The notes: generated from the sequence alone by a model not told the origin. Shown: positions 40,201 to 50,371, numbered from the stretch's first letter. The stretch: 64,000 nt of DNA from Streptomyces sp. BHT-5-2 (GCF_019774615.1 NZ_CP081496.1:682001-746000), one strand, 5' to 3'. Program-made: numbers and translations.

Positions 40201-41448
40201 TCACTCCTCGGTGAGCTCGCCCTCCCGGGCCAGGAACAGCGCGAAGACCGGCGGGTGCTGCTGGAGGAGTTCCAGCCGGCCGCCGTCCGCCTCGGCCAGG
40301 TCGCGGGCGACGGCGAGCCCGAGGCCCGTGGAGTTGCGGCCGGAGACGGTCCGCTCGAAGACCCGGGAGCCGAGGTCCGGCGGGACGCCGGGGCCGGCGT
40401 CGGTGACCTCGACGACGGCCTGGTTGCCGGTGACCCGGGTGCGCAGGGCGACCGTTCCGTCGCCGTGCATCAGGGAGTTCTCGATCAGGGTGGCCAGCAC
40501 CTGGGCGACCGCGCCCGGGGTGCCGACGGCCCGCAGGCCCTTCTTGCCGGAGCGGACGATGGCCCGTCCGGCGCTGCGGTAGGCCGGGCGCCACTCCTCG
40601 ATCTGCTGCTTGACGACCTCGTCGAGGTCGAAGGCGACGGCCGAGCCGGTGCGCGGGTCCCGGGAGTTGGTCAGCAGCCGCTGGACGACGTCCGTCAGCC
40701 GCTCCACCTGGGCCAGCGCGATGGTGGCCTCTTCCTTCACGGTGTCCGGGTCGTCGGTGAGGGTGATCTCCTCCAGCCGCATGGACAGCGCGGTCAGCGG
40801 GGTGCGCAGCTGGTGGGAGGCGTCGGCGGCCAGCCGCCGCTCGGCGGTGAGCATCCGCGCGATCCGCTCGGCGCTGGCGTCGAGGACGTCGGCGACCCGG
40901 TCGAGCTCCTGGACGCCGTAGCGGCGGTGCCGGGGCCGGGGGTCGCCGGAGCCCAGCCGCTCGGCGGTCTCGGCGAGGTCGGTGAGGGGGGCGGTGAGGC
41001 GGCGGGCCTGCCGGATGGCGAGCACCACCGCGGCCAGGATCGCCAGCAGGGCGACGGCGAGGATCACCAGCAGGGTCCGGCCGATCTCCGCGCTGACCGT
41101 GGCCCGGGACTCCTGGACGGTGACCGACTCGCCGCGGTCGCCGCGCACCTCGGACCGGATCACGTCGCCGGCCGGCCGCTTGCCGATCTCGATCTTCGGC
41201 TTGCCGGGCACCTTGATCTCGGCGTAGCGGTGGGCGGTGATCTGCTCCGAGAGGATCTCCGGGGTGATCTTCTCGTTGCTGCCGAGCCGGCTCTCGACTA
41301 TCCCGACCAGCCGGACCGCCTCGGACGCCACGGACTCCTGTGCGCCGGACTGGATCGTGCGGGTCTCGACGATCACCAGGGAGACGCCGAAGACGGCGAT
41401 GACGACGAGCACCACGGCGAGCGTGGAGTTGATCAGTCGGCGGCGCAC
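40201..41448 (-). CDS. Sensor histidine kinase
   Basis: A 415-residue membrane kinase. The first helix is about residues 7-27; an extracytoplasmic sensor of about 95 residues follows, then a second helix about 125-147 (LLVILAVALLAILAAVVLAI), a HAMP domain, and HisKA with the phosphorylated His in ADASHQLRTPLTAL. The HATPase domain has ENSLMHGDG (N box), VTDAGPGVPPD (G1) and STGLGLAVARDLAE (G2). The GTG at 41448 is six bases after the response-regulator stop, so the two form an operon. The signal is unknown; the neighbouring divergent POT transporter is a candidate target. Confidence 0.93.
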   Translation of the reverse strand: MRRRLINSTLAVVLVVIAVFGVSLVIVETRTIQSGAQESVASEAVRLVGIVESRLGSNEKITPEILSEQITAHRYAEIKVPGKPKIEIGKRPAGDVIRSEVRGDRGESVTVQESRATVSAEIGRTLLVILAVALLAILAAVVLAIRQARRLTAPLTDLAETAERLGSGDPRPRHRRYGVQELDRVADVLDASAERIARMLTAERRLAADASHQLRTPLTALSMRLEEITLTDDPDTVKEEATIALAQVERLTDVVQRLLTNSRDPRTGSAVAFDLDEVVKQQIEEWRPAYRSAGRAIVRSGKKGLRAVGTPGAVAQVLATLIENSLMHGDGTVALRTRVTGNQAVVEVTDAGPGVPPDLGSRVFERTVSGRNSTGLGLAVARDLAEADGGRLELLQQHPPVFALFLAREGELTEE

Positions 41449-41454
41449 GGGCCC

Positions 41455-42135
<681 letters not shown>

Positions 42136-42641
42136 GGGCCGATGGTAGTCCGATGTACCGAGGGCGAGGGGCGGACCAGCACGGATGGGCGACAGCGGGG
42201 TCCGATCCGCGCCCGGCTCGCGCGCTCGGGACGCGGGCGCGCGGGCGCAGGCGTGGTCGCAAACAGGGCTGTAAAGGGTTCCCGGGCGGAGTGTGAGCGT
42301 TCTCTCACCACTCCCAACGGGCCGCCGAGCGGACGTATGGTGTCCGGAACGTCCAACGCACCACCCCGGGATCCGAGGCGCCGAACTGACGCCGTCGGTC
42401 CTTGTTGTGTGCGGGTCCGGCATCCCCGGCCCCGTCCACGGTGCAAGACCTGTCGACCGGGTCCGCCGGCCGCCTCGCCGCGGCACGGGGGGCGTGGATC
42501 CGGTGTTCGCCCTGCCTCGGCCCTCCTCGGGAGCGCCGACCCTCCGGACGTGAGGGCGGGCAGGACGGCGACGGTGCCGGTCATCCCCCACCCGGGCGCC
42601 CACCGAGTCCTCGGAGGCGTCCCGAGAAGCAAGGAACCACC
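42136..42641. promoter_or_regulatory. 506-base divergent region, response regulator / POT transporter
   Basis: No gene. Contains the dyad GTGAG-CGTTCT-CTCAC (42293-42308) and a TATGGT element near 42336 that could be a -10 for the transporter. A long 5' leader for the transporter is likely. Confidence 0.45.
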
Positions 42642-44168
42642 ATGGCGTCCAGCCTGACGAAGGACGCCGCCCGGCAGGGCACCCCTGCGAACGGCGGCAA
42701 GACCTTCTTCGGCCACCCCCGCGGCCTGGCCACTCTCTTCATGACCGAGATGTGGGAGCGCTTCAGCTTCTACGGCATGCGTGCCCTGCTCGTCCTGTAC
42801 CTGATCTCCGGTGGTGCGGACGCCAAGGTGGGCTCGCAGGGCGGCGGTCTGGCCATGACGGCGGTCTCCGCCTCGGCGATCTACGCCGTCTACATGGCCC
42901 TGGTGTACCTGCTCGCCATGCCCGGCGGCTGGTTCGGCGACCGGGTCTGGGGTCCCCGCAAGACGGTGATCGTCGGCTCGTGCGTGGTCATCGCGGGCCA
43001 CGTCGTCCTGGCCGTCCCCGGCCCGACGTTCTTCGCCGGTCTGGCGATGGTGGCGTGCGGCTCCGGCCTGCTGAAGTCCAACATCTCCACGATGGTGGGC
43101 CACCTCTACGACGGCCCGCAGGACCCGCGCCGGGACGGCGGTTTCACCGTCTTCTACATGAGCATCAACATCGGGTCCATGGCCGCCCCGCTCGTCGTCG
43201 GCGGCATCGGCCAGGGCATCAACTGGCACCTGGGCTTCGCGACCGCGGCGCTGGGCATGGCGCTGGGACTGGTCCAGTTCCTGATCGGCACCCGGCACCT
43301 GAACCCCAAGAGCAGCCAGGTGCCGACCCCGCTGTCGGTGCAGGAGCGCAACGGCTGGCTGCGCAAGGGCCTGATCTGGGCCGCCGTCGCCGCGGTCTTC
43401 TACGGCATCGTCGCGGGCTCCGGTCACTTCACGCTCAACTGGGCGCTGATCCCGCTGGCCGTCATCGGCATCTGCGTCCCGTGCTTCGTGCTGCTGCGCA
43501 TCAAGCGGGACAAGGAACTGACCTCGGCCGAGCAGTCCAAGGTCAGCAGCTACGTGTGGTTCTTCGTCGCCGCCGCGGTCTTCTGGATGATCTTCGACCA
43601 GGCCGGTTCGACCCTGAACGTCTTCGCCGAGAAGAACACCGCGGACTCGGTCTTCGGCTGGGCCTACCCCTCCTCGTTCCTGCAGTCGGTCAACCCGATG
43701 TGGGTGCTGGTGCTGGCCCCGGTCTTCGCCTCGGCGTGGCTGGCGCTGGCCCGCCGCAACCGCGAGCCCAGCACGCCGGTGAAGTTCGCCATGGCGATGG
43801 TGCTGATCGGCGCCTCGTACGTCTTCTTCCTCGTGCCGATCGCCATGTCCTCCGACGGCACCAAGGTCAGCCCGATGTGGCTGATCACCGTCTACGGCCT
43901 CCAGACGATGGGCGAGCTGTGCCTGTCCCCGGTCGGTCTGTCGGTGACCACCAAGCTGGCGCCGCAGAAGTACGCCAGCCAGATGATGGGTGTCTGGTTC
44001 CTCGCCGTCACCGCGGGCGACAGCGTCATCTCCCTGGTGTCGATCGGGGGCGCGGACCTCAGCGGTGTGGGGGTGCTCGTCACCGAGGCCGCGCTGGCCG
44101 TGCTGGCCGGTTTCGCGGTCTTCATGTACCGCAAGAAGATCACCCCGCTCATGGGGGACGTGCACTGA
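42642..44168 (+). CDS. POT/PTR family proton-dependent oligopeptide transporter
   Basis: A 508-residue transporter with about 14 hydrophobic helices. The ExxERFxYYG-type proton-coupling motif is present as MTEMWERFSFYGMRALL near the N-terminus, and the PTR signature appears in GGWFGDRVWGPRKTVIVG. These proteins import di- and tripeptides with protons. The ATG at 42642 follows AAGGAA. A stem-loop terminator follows. Divergence from the two-component pair suggests regulation by it (inference). Confidence 0.95.
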   Translation: MASSLTKDAARQGTPANGGKTFFGHPRGLATLFMTEMWERFSFYGMRALLVLYLISGGADAKVGSQGGGLAMTAVSASAIYAVYMALVYLLAMPGGWFGDRVWGPRKTVIVGSCVVIAGHVVLAVPGPTFFAGLAMVACGSGLLKSNISTMVGHLYDGPQDPRRDGGFTVFYMSINIGSMAAPLVVGGIGQGINWHLGFATAALGMALGLVQFLIGTRHLNPKSSQVPTPLSVQERNGWLRKGLIWAAVAAVFYGIVAGSGHFTLNWALIPLAVIGICVPCFVLLRIKRDKELTSAEQSKVSSYVWFFVAAAVFWMIFDQAGSTLNVFAEKNTADSVFGWAYPSSFLQSVNPMWVLVLAPVFASAWLALARRNREPSTPVKFAMAMVLIGASYVFFLVPIAMSSDGTKVSPMWLITVYGLQTMGELCLSPVGLSVTTKLAPQKYASQMMGVWFLAVTAGDSVISLVSIGGADLSGVGVLVTEAALAVLAGFAVFMYRKKITPLMGDVH

Positions 44169-44202
44169 TCCGCTCCCGGTAGCGGAAGCAGAAGCAGCGA
44201 AA

Positions 44203-44238
44203 GAGGGGCCCGGCGCGCTGGTGCGTGCCGGGCCCCTC
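44203..44238. terminator. Terminator between POT gene and surface-protein operon
   Basis: GAGGGGCCCGGC pairs with GCCGGGCCCCTC around a GCGC-TGGT-GCGT centre, between convergent transcription units. Confidence 0.75.
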
Positions 44239-44310
44239 TCGCATGCCGGTTGGGTGGGCCGGATCCGGGGGCCGGTTTCGTGGGCCGGCGGGCAGGTGCG
44301 GCCCCGCGGG

Positions 44311-45765
44311 TCAGCGGCGCGGTCGCCGCGGGGTGAAGGTGAGGGCCGCGGCGCCGAGCAGGACGACGGTGCCGGCGAGCACGCCGAGGGCGGTCAGCGC
44401 GCCGTGGTCGGCCGCACCGGTCTGGGCCAGGCCGCCCGCGCCGCCACTGCCGCTGCCGGAGGCGCCGGACGCTCCGGCCGTGCCGCCACCGGAGGACGAA
44501 CCGCCGGTCGACCCGCCGGAGGTGCCGCCGGTCGAGCCGCCCGAGGTGCCGCCGGGTTGGGCCGCGGTGTCCAGGGTGAGCGAGGCACCGGGGTCCTTCT
44601 CCGGGGTGCAGGTGGTGGTCGTCCCGAGGGCGTTGACGGTGAGCACGCCGGGGGTGAGGGTGGCCCGGCCGGTGGCGCCGGGCTTGTAGGTGCCCGTCAG
44701 GTCCGGGATCGTGATGGGCTGACCGGCCTTGATGGGCTGGGCGTTGGTGGGCCCCGCCACCTCGACCGCGCCCTTGTCGGCGCCGCCCGCCTTCACGTCC
44801 ATCGACGGCTTGACCGAGCCCTTGGGGATGTCCGCCGGGCTGTCCATGACGGACTTGGCGAAGTGCACCGTCAGGTCGTAACCGCCGCCCTTCTTGACGC
44901 CGTTGATCTGGACCGGCGAGGTCGCCTTCTTGTCGCCGATGGGCGTCTTGCAGGCGTACGGGACCTGCACCTCCTTGCCCTTGTAGGCGGTGCCGTCGGG
45001 GTCGCCGCCGGAGCCGCCGGTGGAACCGGAACCTCCGCTGCCGCCACCGGAAGTGCTGCCACCGGAGGTGGTGCCGCCGGCGCTCGTCCCGCCGCTGCCC
45101 GTTCCCCCGCCGGTCGTTCCCCCACCGGTCGTCCCGCCGCTGCCCGTCCCCCCGCCGGTCGTGCCGCCGGAGGAGCCGCCGCCGTCCGTGACCTTGATGG
45201 TGACCGCCGGGTGCACCGCCTCCTTGGGCGTGCACTTGGTGTCCGTGGAGATCGGCTTGCTGACGTTGATGTTGTACGCGCCGGGCGTCAGCGTGACCTC
45301 CCCGGGGGCGGTGAGTTTCAGCGTGCCCTTCATGGCGGACAGTTTCATCGGGCTGTTCTTCGGGATCGGCGGGTTCTGCCGCGGGCCCTGCATCGCCAGG
45401 TCCCCGGTCTGCGCACCGGCGACCTCGAGCGTTCCGGTCGGCTGGACGGTGTCCTTGTCCAGGTCGAGGATGCCGGGGTTCTGCGAGGCCGCCTGGACGG
45501 TCGTCCAGACCACCTCGACCGTGTCGCCGACCTTGGCGGTCGCGGGCGCGCCGATGTCGACCTTGGTGGTGCCCTCGACGGGCGGCAGCCCCGATATCGG
45601 CGGCGGCTGACACTCCGTCCGGTACGCCACCTCGGCCGCCCCTGCGGGACCGGCGGCGCTCACCACGCCCGCCCCGGCGAGCACCAGCGCGGCCGCCGCG
45701 GCGGTGGCCGCTCTTCTTCGTTGCCCGGTCGGCCCGGCGGGCCTGGTCAACCTCATCAACGTCAT
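44311..45765 (-). CDS. LAXTG sortase-anchored surface protein with repeated domains
   Basis: A 484-residue exported protein with an N-terminal signal (ATAAAAALVLAGAGVVSAAGPAGA). Domain 1 is about residues 44-190. A Gly/Ser/Thr-rich linker with GGTTGGGTGSGG repeats (about 195-255) follows, then domain 2 (PYACKTPIGDKKATSPVQI..., about 265-410). A second Gly/Ser linker leads to the sorting signal LAQTGAADHG, a membrane helix and the RRPRR tail. LAXTG is the motif of Streptomyces class E sortases. Domain 2 is closely related to the domain of the first gene of this operon. The ATG at 45765 overlaps the preceding stop by one base. Confidence 0.85.
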   Translation of the reverse strand: MTLMRLTRPAGPTGQRRRAATAAAAALVLAGAGVVSAAGPAGAAEVAYRTECQPPPISGLPPVEGTTKVDIGAPATAKVGDTVEVVWTTVQAASQNPGILDLDKDTVQPTGTLEVAGAQTGDLAMQGPRQNPPIPKNSPMKLSAMKGTLKLTAPGEVTLTPGAYNINVSKPISTDTKCTPKEAVHPAVTIKVTDGGGSSGGTTGGGTGSGGTTGGGTTGGGTGSGGTSAGGTTSGGSTSGGGSGGSGSTGGSGGDPDGTAYKGKEVQVPYACKTPIGDKKATSPVQINGVKKGGGYDLTVHFAKSVMDSPADIPKGSVKPSMDVKAGGADKGAVEVAGPTNAQPIKAGQPITIPDLTGTYKPGATGRATLTPGVLTVNALGTTTTCTPEKDPGASLTLDTAAQPGGTSGGSTGGTSGGSTGGSSSGGGTAGASGASGSGSGGAGGLAQTGAADHGALTALGVLAGTVVLLGAAALTFTPRRPRR

Positions 45766-47066
45766 CACGAACCTTTCGACGGGGGTCGTTCGGTTGCGGT
45801 GGTGGACGGTGCGGTGTCCGGGGTGAACCACGGCAGTGCGGCGGCGCCTTCCGGTACGGCGCCGGTGCCGGTGCCGGGTTGCCTGTAGTGCTCGTCGGCG
45901 CGCTCGTCCCGCCGCCGGTCCTGGTGCCGGTCCTTCTGCCGGTCCGGGCGGGCGTGACGGGTGCGCGGGGAACGTGGGGTGCGTCGGCCGTCCGGGGCGC
46001 TCCGGGGGCCGGCGGGGGCGCCCGGCCGGTGCGGGCGGACGCGGTCGACGACGGCCATCCCGATCCGGAACACCACCGACGGGACGACGATGCACAGCAG
46101 CAGCCAGAAGAGCGTCACGCCCCACGGCCGGCCGACCTCCCACGGCTGCTCGACCAGCAGCCTGCCGCCGTACTTGAGGGAGACCAGATAGTCGCCGTGC
46201 GCCCCGGCGGCCAGCTCCACCGGGAGCCGCACCTCGGCCTTCCGCCCGGCGGGGACGGTCCCCCGCCACCGCTGGTCGTCCCACTGGGGCGCGAAGACGC
46301 CGTGCGAGGTGCCGACCTGGAAGACCGGGTCCTTGGCCGGCACCGGACCCAAGTTGCCGACGGTTACGGTCAGTTCGCGCTGCGGCGGGGCGCCGAACCA
46401 GGTGAGGAGTCCGCTGCTGCCGGTCAGCCGGGGCTGCGCCAGGACGGCCAGGCGGCCGGCGCTGACGTCCTGGGGCAGCGGCGCGACGGGGTGCCCGGCC
46501 ACCTTGAACGCGGCGTCGGCGGCGGCCGCCGGGCCGGCCACGGCCGCCACGTGCACCACGCAGGGGCAGGGCTTGGGCGGTTCGGCGACCGGCAGCCGGG
46601 TGGCGAACGCGCCCCGGTCGTCGGTGGTGGCGGTCCGGCCGTCGCCGTTGGCGCAGGAGTTGGTGCCGCCGATCATGTTCTGTCCGCAGATCAGCAGCGT
46701 CAGCAGGGTGTGCGGGCGCCAGCCCCGCCCGGTGACGGTGATGCTGCCGCCGGCGCCCGCCTCGCTCTTCGAGACCGCCGCGGTCGGCGGGTCGGCGGCC
46801 GTCGCGGCGTACGCGGTCGCCACGGCCGGACCGGACGGCCCCAGCGGCCCGGGCGGGAGCGCCGGGAGGAGTGCCAGGACGAGGACGGCGAGCAGGGCGG
46901 GGGCACGGCGGCGGAGGCGGCGGGGGGCGGGGGCAGCGACGGGGATGGTGGGGGCAGGCCCCCTGGCGCGTACCGCGCCTGTCCCCTCCGTCCTGTCCGT
47001 CCCGCTGCCCCCGCCCGCCTCGTCGCTCTCGCCGTTCCCGCTCGCGTCGTACCTCTCGCCGTTCAC
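45765..47066 (-). CDS. Secreted or membrane-anchored Pro/Arg-rich protein of the surface operon
   Basis: A 433-residue protein. After a cytoplasmic start and a hydrophobic stretch (APALLAVLVLALLPALPPGPLG), the mature part begins with an Ig-like module (SITVTGRGWRPHTLLTLLICGQNMIGG) with two Cys pairs, followed by a beta-rich region. A second membrane helix (TLFWLLLCIVVPSVVFRIGMAVVD, about 320-343) precedes an Arg-rich cytoplasmic tail. The GTG at 47066 overlaps the upstream stop (GTGA). It is probably a membrane partner of the sortase-anchored proteins; no named family is recognised. Confidence 0.75.
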   Translation of the reverse strand: MNGERYDASGNGESDEAGGGSGTDRTEGTGAVRARGPAPTIPVAAPAPRRLRRRAPALLAVLVLALLPALPPGPLGPSGPAVATAYAATAADPPTAAVSKSEAGAGGSITVTGRGWRPHTLLTLLICGQNMIGGTNSCANGDGRTATTDDRGAFATRLPVAEPPKPCPCVVHVAAVAGPAAAADAAFKVAGHPVAPLPQDVSAGRLAVLAQPRLTGSSGLLTWFGAPPQRELTVTVGNLGPVPAKDPVFQVGTSHGVFAPQWDDQRWRGTVPAGRKAEVRLPVELAAGAHGDYLVSLKYGGRLLVEQPWEVGRPWGVTLFWLLLCIVVPSVVFRIGMAVVDRVRPHRPGAPAGPRSAPDGRRTPRSPRTRHARPDRQKDRHQDRRRDERADEHYRQPGTGTGAVPEGAAALPWFTPDTAPSTTATERPPSKGS

Positions 47067-48079
47067 CCGTGCACCCCTGATCCCGTCCTCGTGACCGCCG
47101 TGCTGCCGGTCGTCGTGTCGTCCGGCATGCCGGGGTCCGTCGCTCCGGATTCCGGCGTTCCGGGTTCCGCCGTCCGGCGGCCCGGCATCGGGGCTTCCTG
47201 CCTCGGGCCCGGTACGGCGGACCCGGGCGCCCCGTCCGTACGGCCCGCACCGCCGGTGCGTCTGCGCCGTCGTACGAGCACCCAGCAGCCCCCGCCCGCG
47301 GCCAGGAGGGTGAGCACGGCCGCGGCCCCGGCGCCCCAGGGGACGGCGGTGTACGAGGCGGTCGCGGTGTCGTGTGCGCCGCCCGCGGCGGTGGCGGTGA
47401 GGCGGATGTCGACCGGGTCCAGGGCGGGCGGATCGGGCCAGGTCTCGGTCCGGTCGGCGCGGGCGCCGGGCGGCAGGACGTCGGGCAGGGTGTGGGCGGG
47501 GCGGCGCAGCAGGGCCCCGAAGAGGCCGTCGGCGCGGACCGCCAGCCGCGGCCGGAGGGCGGTGTTGCCGCGGTTGACCAGGGTGTAGTGGATCACCACG
47601 GCGCTCCCCCGCCGGGTCACCGACACCTGCTCGACCGTGAGCGCGGACAGCGTGGGGCCGGTCACCCGCAGCCGGACCGGGATACGGGTCGGTGCGCCGG
47701 GTCCGGTCCCGGTGACGGTGAGGGTGCCTAAGTGGCTACCAGGGACGGCGGTGCGCGGCACGGCCACCGTGAACGGGACACCGGCCCGGGTCCGCGGCGG
47801 GACCGTCACCTCCGGGGTGCCGAAGGCGAGCCACGCCCCGGAGCCGTCCCCGCCGTCGCCGGCCAGGCGTACGGTGACCGGCCGGAGGGACGGGTTGCGC
47901 ACGTCCAGCCGGTCGGTCAGGGCGGTGCCCGGCGGGCCCTCCAGGTAGAAGGACGTCCGGGCGGTCCCGGTGGGCGCGGCGGACCAGCCCGGTGCGGCCG
48001 CGGCCGCCGCGGGGGCCGGCAGGACGACGGCGGCCGCGAGGACCGCGCCGGTGGCCGCGGTGCGGGGACGGAACGGCAT
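47063..48079 (-). CDS. WxL-interacting/DUF916-like membrane-anchored protein
   Basis: A 338-residue protein. A signal peptide (TGAVLAAAVVLPAPAAAAAA) is followed by two beta-sandwich domains: FYLEGPPGTALTDRLDVRNPSLRPVTVRL...GVPFTVAVPRTAVPGSHLGTLTV resembles the DUF916 peptidoglycan-binding domain. A membrane helix (AAAVLTLLAAGGGCWVLV) and a disordered cytoplasmic tail follow. In Firmicutes, DUF916 proteins bridge WxL surface proteins and the wall; here the partners would be the LPXTG/LAXTG proteins. It overlaps the next gene. Confidence 0.75.
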   Translation of the reverse strand: MPFRPRTAATGAVLAAAVVLPAPAAAAAAPGWSAAPTGTARTSFYLEGPPGTALTDRLDVRNPSLRPVTVRLAGDGGDGSGAWLAFGTPEVTVPPRTRAGVPFTVAVPRTAVPGSHLGTLTVTGTGPGAPTRIPVRLRVTGPTLSALTVEQVSVTRRGSAVVIHYTLVNRGNTALRPRLAVRADGLFGALLRRPAHTLPDVLPPGARADRTETWPDPPALDPVDIRLTATAAGGAHDTATASYTAVPWGAGAAAVLTLLAAGGGCWVLVRRRRRTGGAGRTDGAPGSAVPGPRQEAPMPGRRTAEPGTPESGATDPGMPDDTTTGSTAVTRTGSGVHG

Positions 48080-48098
48080 CGGCGGCTCCCGGTGCGGG

Positions 48099-48818
48099 TC
48101 AGGCGCGTTGGTGACGGCGGGTCAGCCAGAGGACTCCGGCGGCGCCGGCGAGCAGCACGGTGCCGCCGAGGGTGCCCAGGGCCAGGGCGGAGTCCGCCGG
48201 TCCGGTCTGCGGCAGCCGGCCGCCGCCGGTCGAACCGCCGGCCGCCGCGGCGCCACCGCTGCCACCGGAACCGCCGGATCCGCCGCCGCCCTTGACGTCC
48301 AGGGTCAGCGAGGGCTTGGGGTGGTTGCTCGGCGTACAGGTGGTGGTGGTGCCCAGCGCCTTGATGGTGAGCGTGGAGGCGGTGAAGGTGACCTTCCCGC
48401 TCGCCTTGGGGGTGTACGTACCGCTGAGGTCGCTTATCTTGATCGGCGTGTTGGCGGGGATCGCCTGGGCGTTGGGCGGCCCGGTGACCTGTACGGTGCC
48501 GTGCTCCGCGCCGCCCAGCTGGATCAGCGCGCTGGGCTTCATGGCGCCCTTGCCCAGTTCGACGGGGCTGGAGGAGACGCCCTTCTGGAACGACATCACG
48601 AGCTGGTACGCCCCGCCGGCGGGCGTTCCCTTGATGTCTATGGGCGAGACCGCCCCCTTGTTGCCGATCGGCGTCTTGCACTGGTAGTTGACATCGACGA
48701 CCGCGGCGTGTGCGGCGGGCGCGGTGAACAGCACCGCGGAACCTGCCGCCGCCGCGGCCACGGCCAGCCCGGCCGCCCGCCGCGGCCGCCTGCCGTGCTG
48801 TGCGTGGAAGCGGGCCAC
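48099..48818 (-). CDS. LPXTG-type sortase-anchored surface protein
   Basis: A 239-residue exported protein. The signal peptide ends around APAAHA, followed by one ~140-residue domain (VDVNYQCKTPIGNKGAVSPIDIKG ... TTTCTP) and a Gly/Ser linker. The sorting motif LPQTGPADS, a membrane helix (ALALGTLGGTVLLAGAAGVLWL) and RRHQRA tail end it. The domain has two Cys (YQCKTP and TTCTPS) that likely form a disulfide and is the same type as the second domain of the last gene of the operon. It is the first gene of the operon (GTG 48818). LPXTG rather than LAXTG suggests possible use by a different sortase. Confidence 0.85.
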   Translation of the reverse strand: MARFHAQHGRRPRRAAGLAVAAAAAGSAVLFTAPAAHAAVVDVNYQCKTPIGNKGAVSPIDIKGTPAGGAYQLVMSFQKGVSSSPVELGKGAMKPSALIQLGGAEHGTVQVTGPPNAQAIPANTPIKISDLSGTYTPKASGKVTFTASTLTIKALGTTTTCTPSNHPKPSLTLDVKGGGGSGGSGGSGGAAAAGGSTGGGRLPQTGPADSALALGTLGGTVLLAGAAGVLWLTRRHQRA

Positions 48819-49052
48819 CTCGAGTTCCCCTTCTCCCGGTTCGGCGCGCCGACGAATATTACTGACGGCACATCAGATTGGGCGCTCAAGGTACGCCCGG
48901 GAGGTTGCCGAGGGAAGGCACCGCACAGCCCTGATGCCGGGCGGCGGCCGGATCCGTCCGGAAGGGGGCCCGCCCCTGCCCCGATCGGCCCCGTGAACGC
49001 AGAAGCGCGGGCCCGCGGGCCCGCGCTCACTCTCTCCCCGTTCGCCGCCCCT

Positions 49053-49559
49053 TCAGGAGGGCGCGGCCAGCTCCGCCCAGACGGTCTTGCCCGCACCGTC
49101 GGCGTTGCGCACCACGCCCCAGTCCAGGCAGAGCCGCTGCACGATGAACATGCCGTGACCGCCGGGCCGTCCGGGGCGGTGCGGGCTGCGCGGCGCCGGG
49201 GAGCCCGCGCCCAGGTCGCTGACCTCCAGGCGGATCACCTTGGCCGCGCACCGCAGCCGCAGCTCCTCGGGGCCTTCGGCGTGCAGGCAGGCGTTGGTGA
49301 CCAGCTCGGAGACGACGAGCAGGACGTCCTCGGCCGCGGCCCGCTGGTCGGCGGTCGCGGCCGGCAGCCAGCCCCAGTCGTGCAACGCCTCCCGGGCGAA
49401 GTCGCGGGCCCGCGCCACGGCGCCCCGGGTGCCCGCCAGGCGCAGCCGGCGGATCTGACCCGACGGGACGGCGGCAGCGGAGGGCCCGGCGGCGGAAGCG
49501 CCGGCGCCGCCCGGCTCCGGGCCGAGATCGCCCGGCGGGTACGGCCGGGTGGTGCTCAT
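49053..49559 (-). CDS. HATPase anti-sigma factor (serine-kinase type)
   Basis: A 168-residue single-domain protein of the SpoIIAB/RsbW class. The N box is VVSELVTNACLHA, the G1 box EVSDLGAG and the G2 box GGHGMFIVQRLC. Such proteins bind and silence a SigB/SigF-type sigma factor and phosphorylate the STAS antagonist. It is encoded 171 bases downstream of a STAS gene and divergent from a sigma gene, matching my recollection of the S. coelicolor sigI locus (prsI/arsI/sigI). Confidence 0.85.
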   Translation of the reverse strand: MSTTRPYPPGDLGPEPGGAGASAAGPSAAAVPSGQIRRLRLAGTRGAVARARDFAREALHDWGWLPAATADQRAAAEDVLLVVSELVTNACLHAEGPEELRLRCAAKVIRLEVSDLGAGSPAPRSPHRPGRPGGHGMFIVQRLCLDWGVVRNADGAGKTVWAELAAPS

Positions 49560-49730
49560 CAGCGCTTCACCTCACCGATTCGCCTGTTCACGGACAACAG
49601 ATAACTGACTGATTCAACGGATTCAGGTGTCTCCTGCCCGACCGGACGGTGAGAACACCCACTTCTTGGGGACGGAAGTTGTGACTCCGACTACGCGCCC
49701 GGAACGTATCCTTCCGGACGCCGCGGCCGG

Positions 49731-50099
49731 TCAATCTCCCAGGGCCGCGTCGAGCGAGTCGTGCACGGTGAATACCGCTTCCGCGCCGGTGATCTCGAAT
49801 ACCCGGGCGACCACCGGTTGCATCCCGGCCAGGTGGACGCCGCCCCCCGCGGCCTCCGCCTTCAGTCGCGCACCGAGCAGGACGTTGAGTCCGGTGGAGT
49901 CCATGAATTCGAGCGGTGAGCAGTCCACTACGAGGCGTGCGTATCCGTCGTCGACACAGCCTTCGAGCGATTCCCGCAGCAGATCCGCGGTGTGGTGATC
50001 CAACTCACCTGCGACGGTCACGACCGCGCTGGCGCCGTGATGGCGGATCTCGACGTGAAGCCGACCCCGGCTTGCACTGCCGACCGTCCCGCGGTCCAT
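49731..50099 (-). CDS. STAS-domain anti-sigma factor antagonist
   Basis: A 122-residue SpoIIAA/RsbV-type protein. The phosphorylatable Ser lies in LEFMDSTGLNVLLGA, with upstream VVTVAGELDHHTADLLRESL. In its unphosphorylated state it would capture the HATPase protein and free the sigma factor. The ATG at 50099 has no strong ribosome site. It is divergent from the sigma gene, with a 272-base shared promoter region. Confidence 0.9.
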   Translation of the reverse strand: MDRGTVGSASRGRLHVEIRHHGASAVVTVAGELDHHTADLLRESLEGCVDDGYARLVVDCSPLEFMDSTGLNVLLGARLKAEAAGGGVHLAGMQPVVARVFEITGAEAVFTVHDSLDAALGD

Positions 50100-50371
50100 G
50101 CGAGCGCACCCCTCTTGCTGCCTAGACGACTGTTTTGGTGACGACCTTGCTCATGACTGCGCGCGTCGAACCCTACGCCTTCCTGACGCCCGTCGGTAGC
50201 CGTAGAACGGGCATAGCGAAGGATTGTGGACAAGACGCACTTGCCTTCTTCCATCGAAGCCAGGTAGGCGTAGAAGGACACATTCGAAACGGCCGGCTTT
50301 GGAGGCGCCGCACACCGCAGCTTCACGCAGAGGCTTCGGCAGCCATATGCCGAGAACGATGGAGGAGACAC
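50100..50371. promoter_or_regulatory. Divergent promoter region of the STAS and sigma genes
   Basis: No gene is preferred here, although one frame is open through to the sigma gene. GGAGGAGA at about 50361-50368 is the sigma ribosome site. GGTTTTGG-like promoter elements could not be fixed. Confidence 0.35.

Noticed and set aside
44311..47250. A single 979-codon open frame on the minus strand
   Set aside because: Only the part from 45765 down has signal peptide, domains and sorting motif. The upper part is an Arg/Pro-rich shadow of the 433-residue surface protein, and the real junction is a stop/start overlap at 45765-45767.
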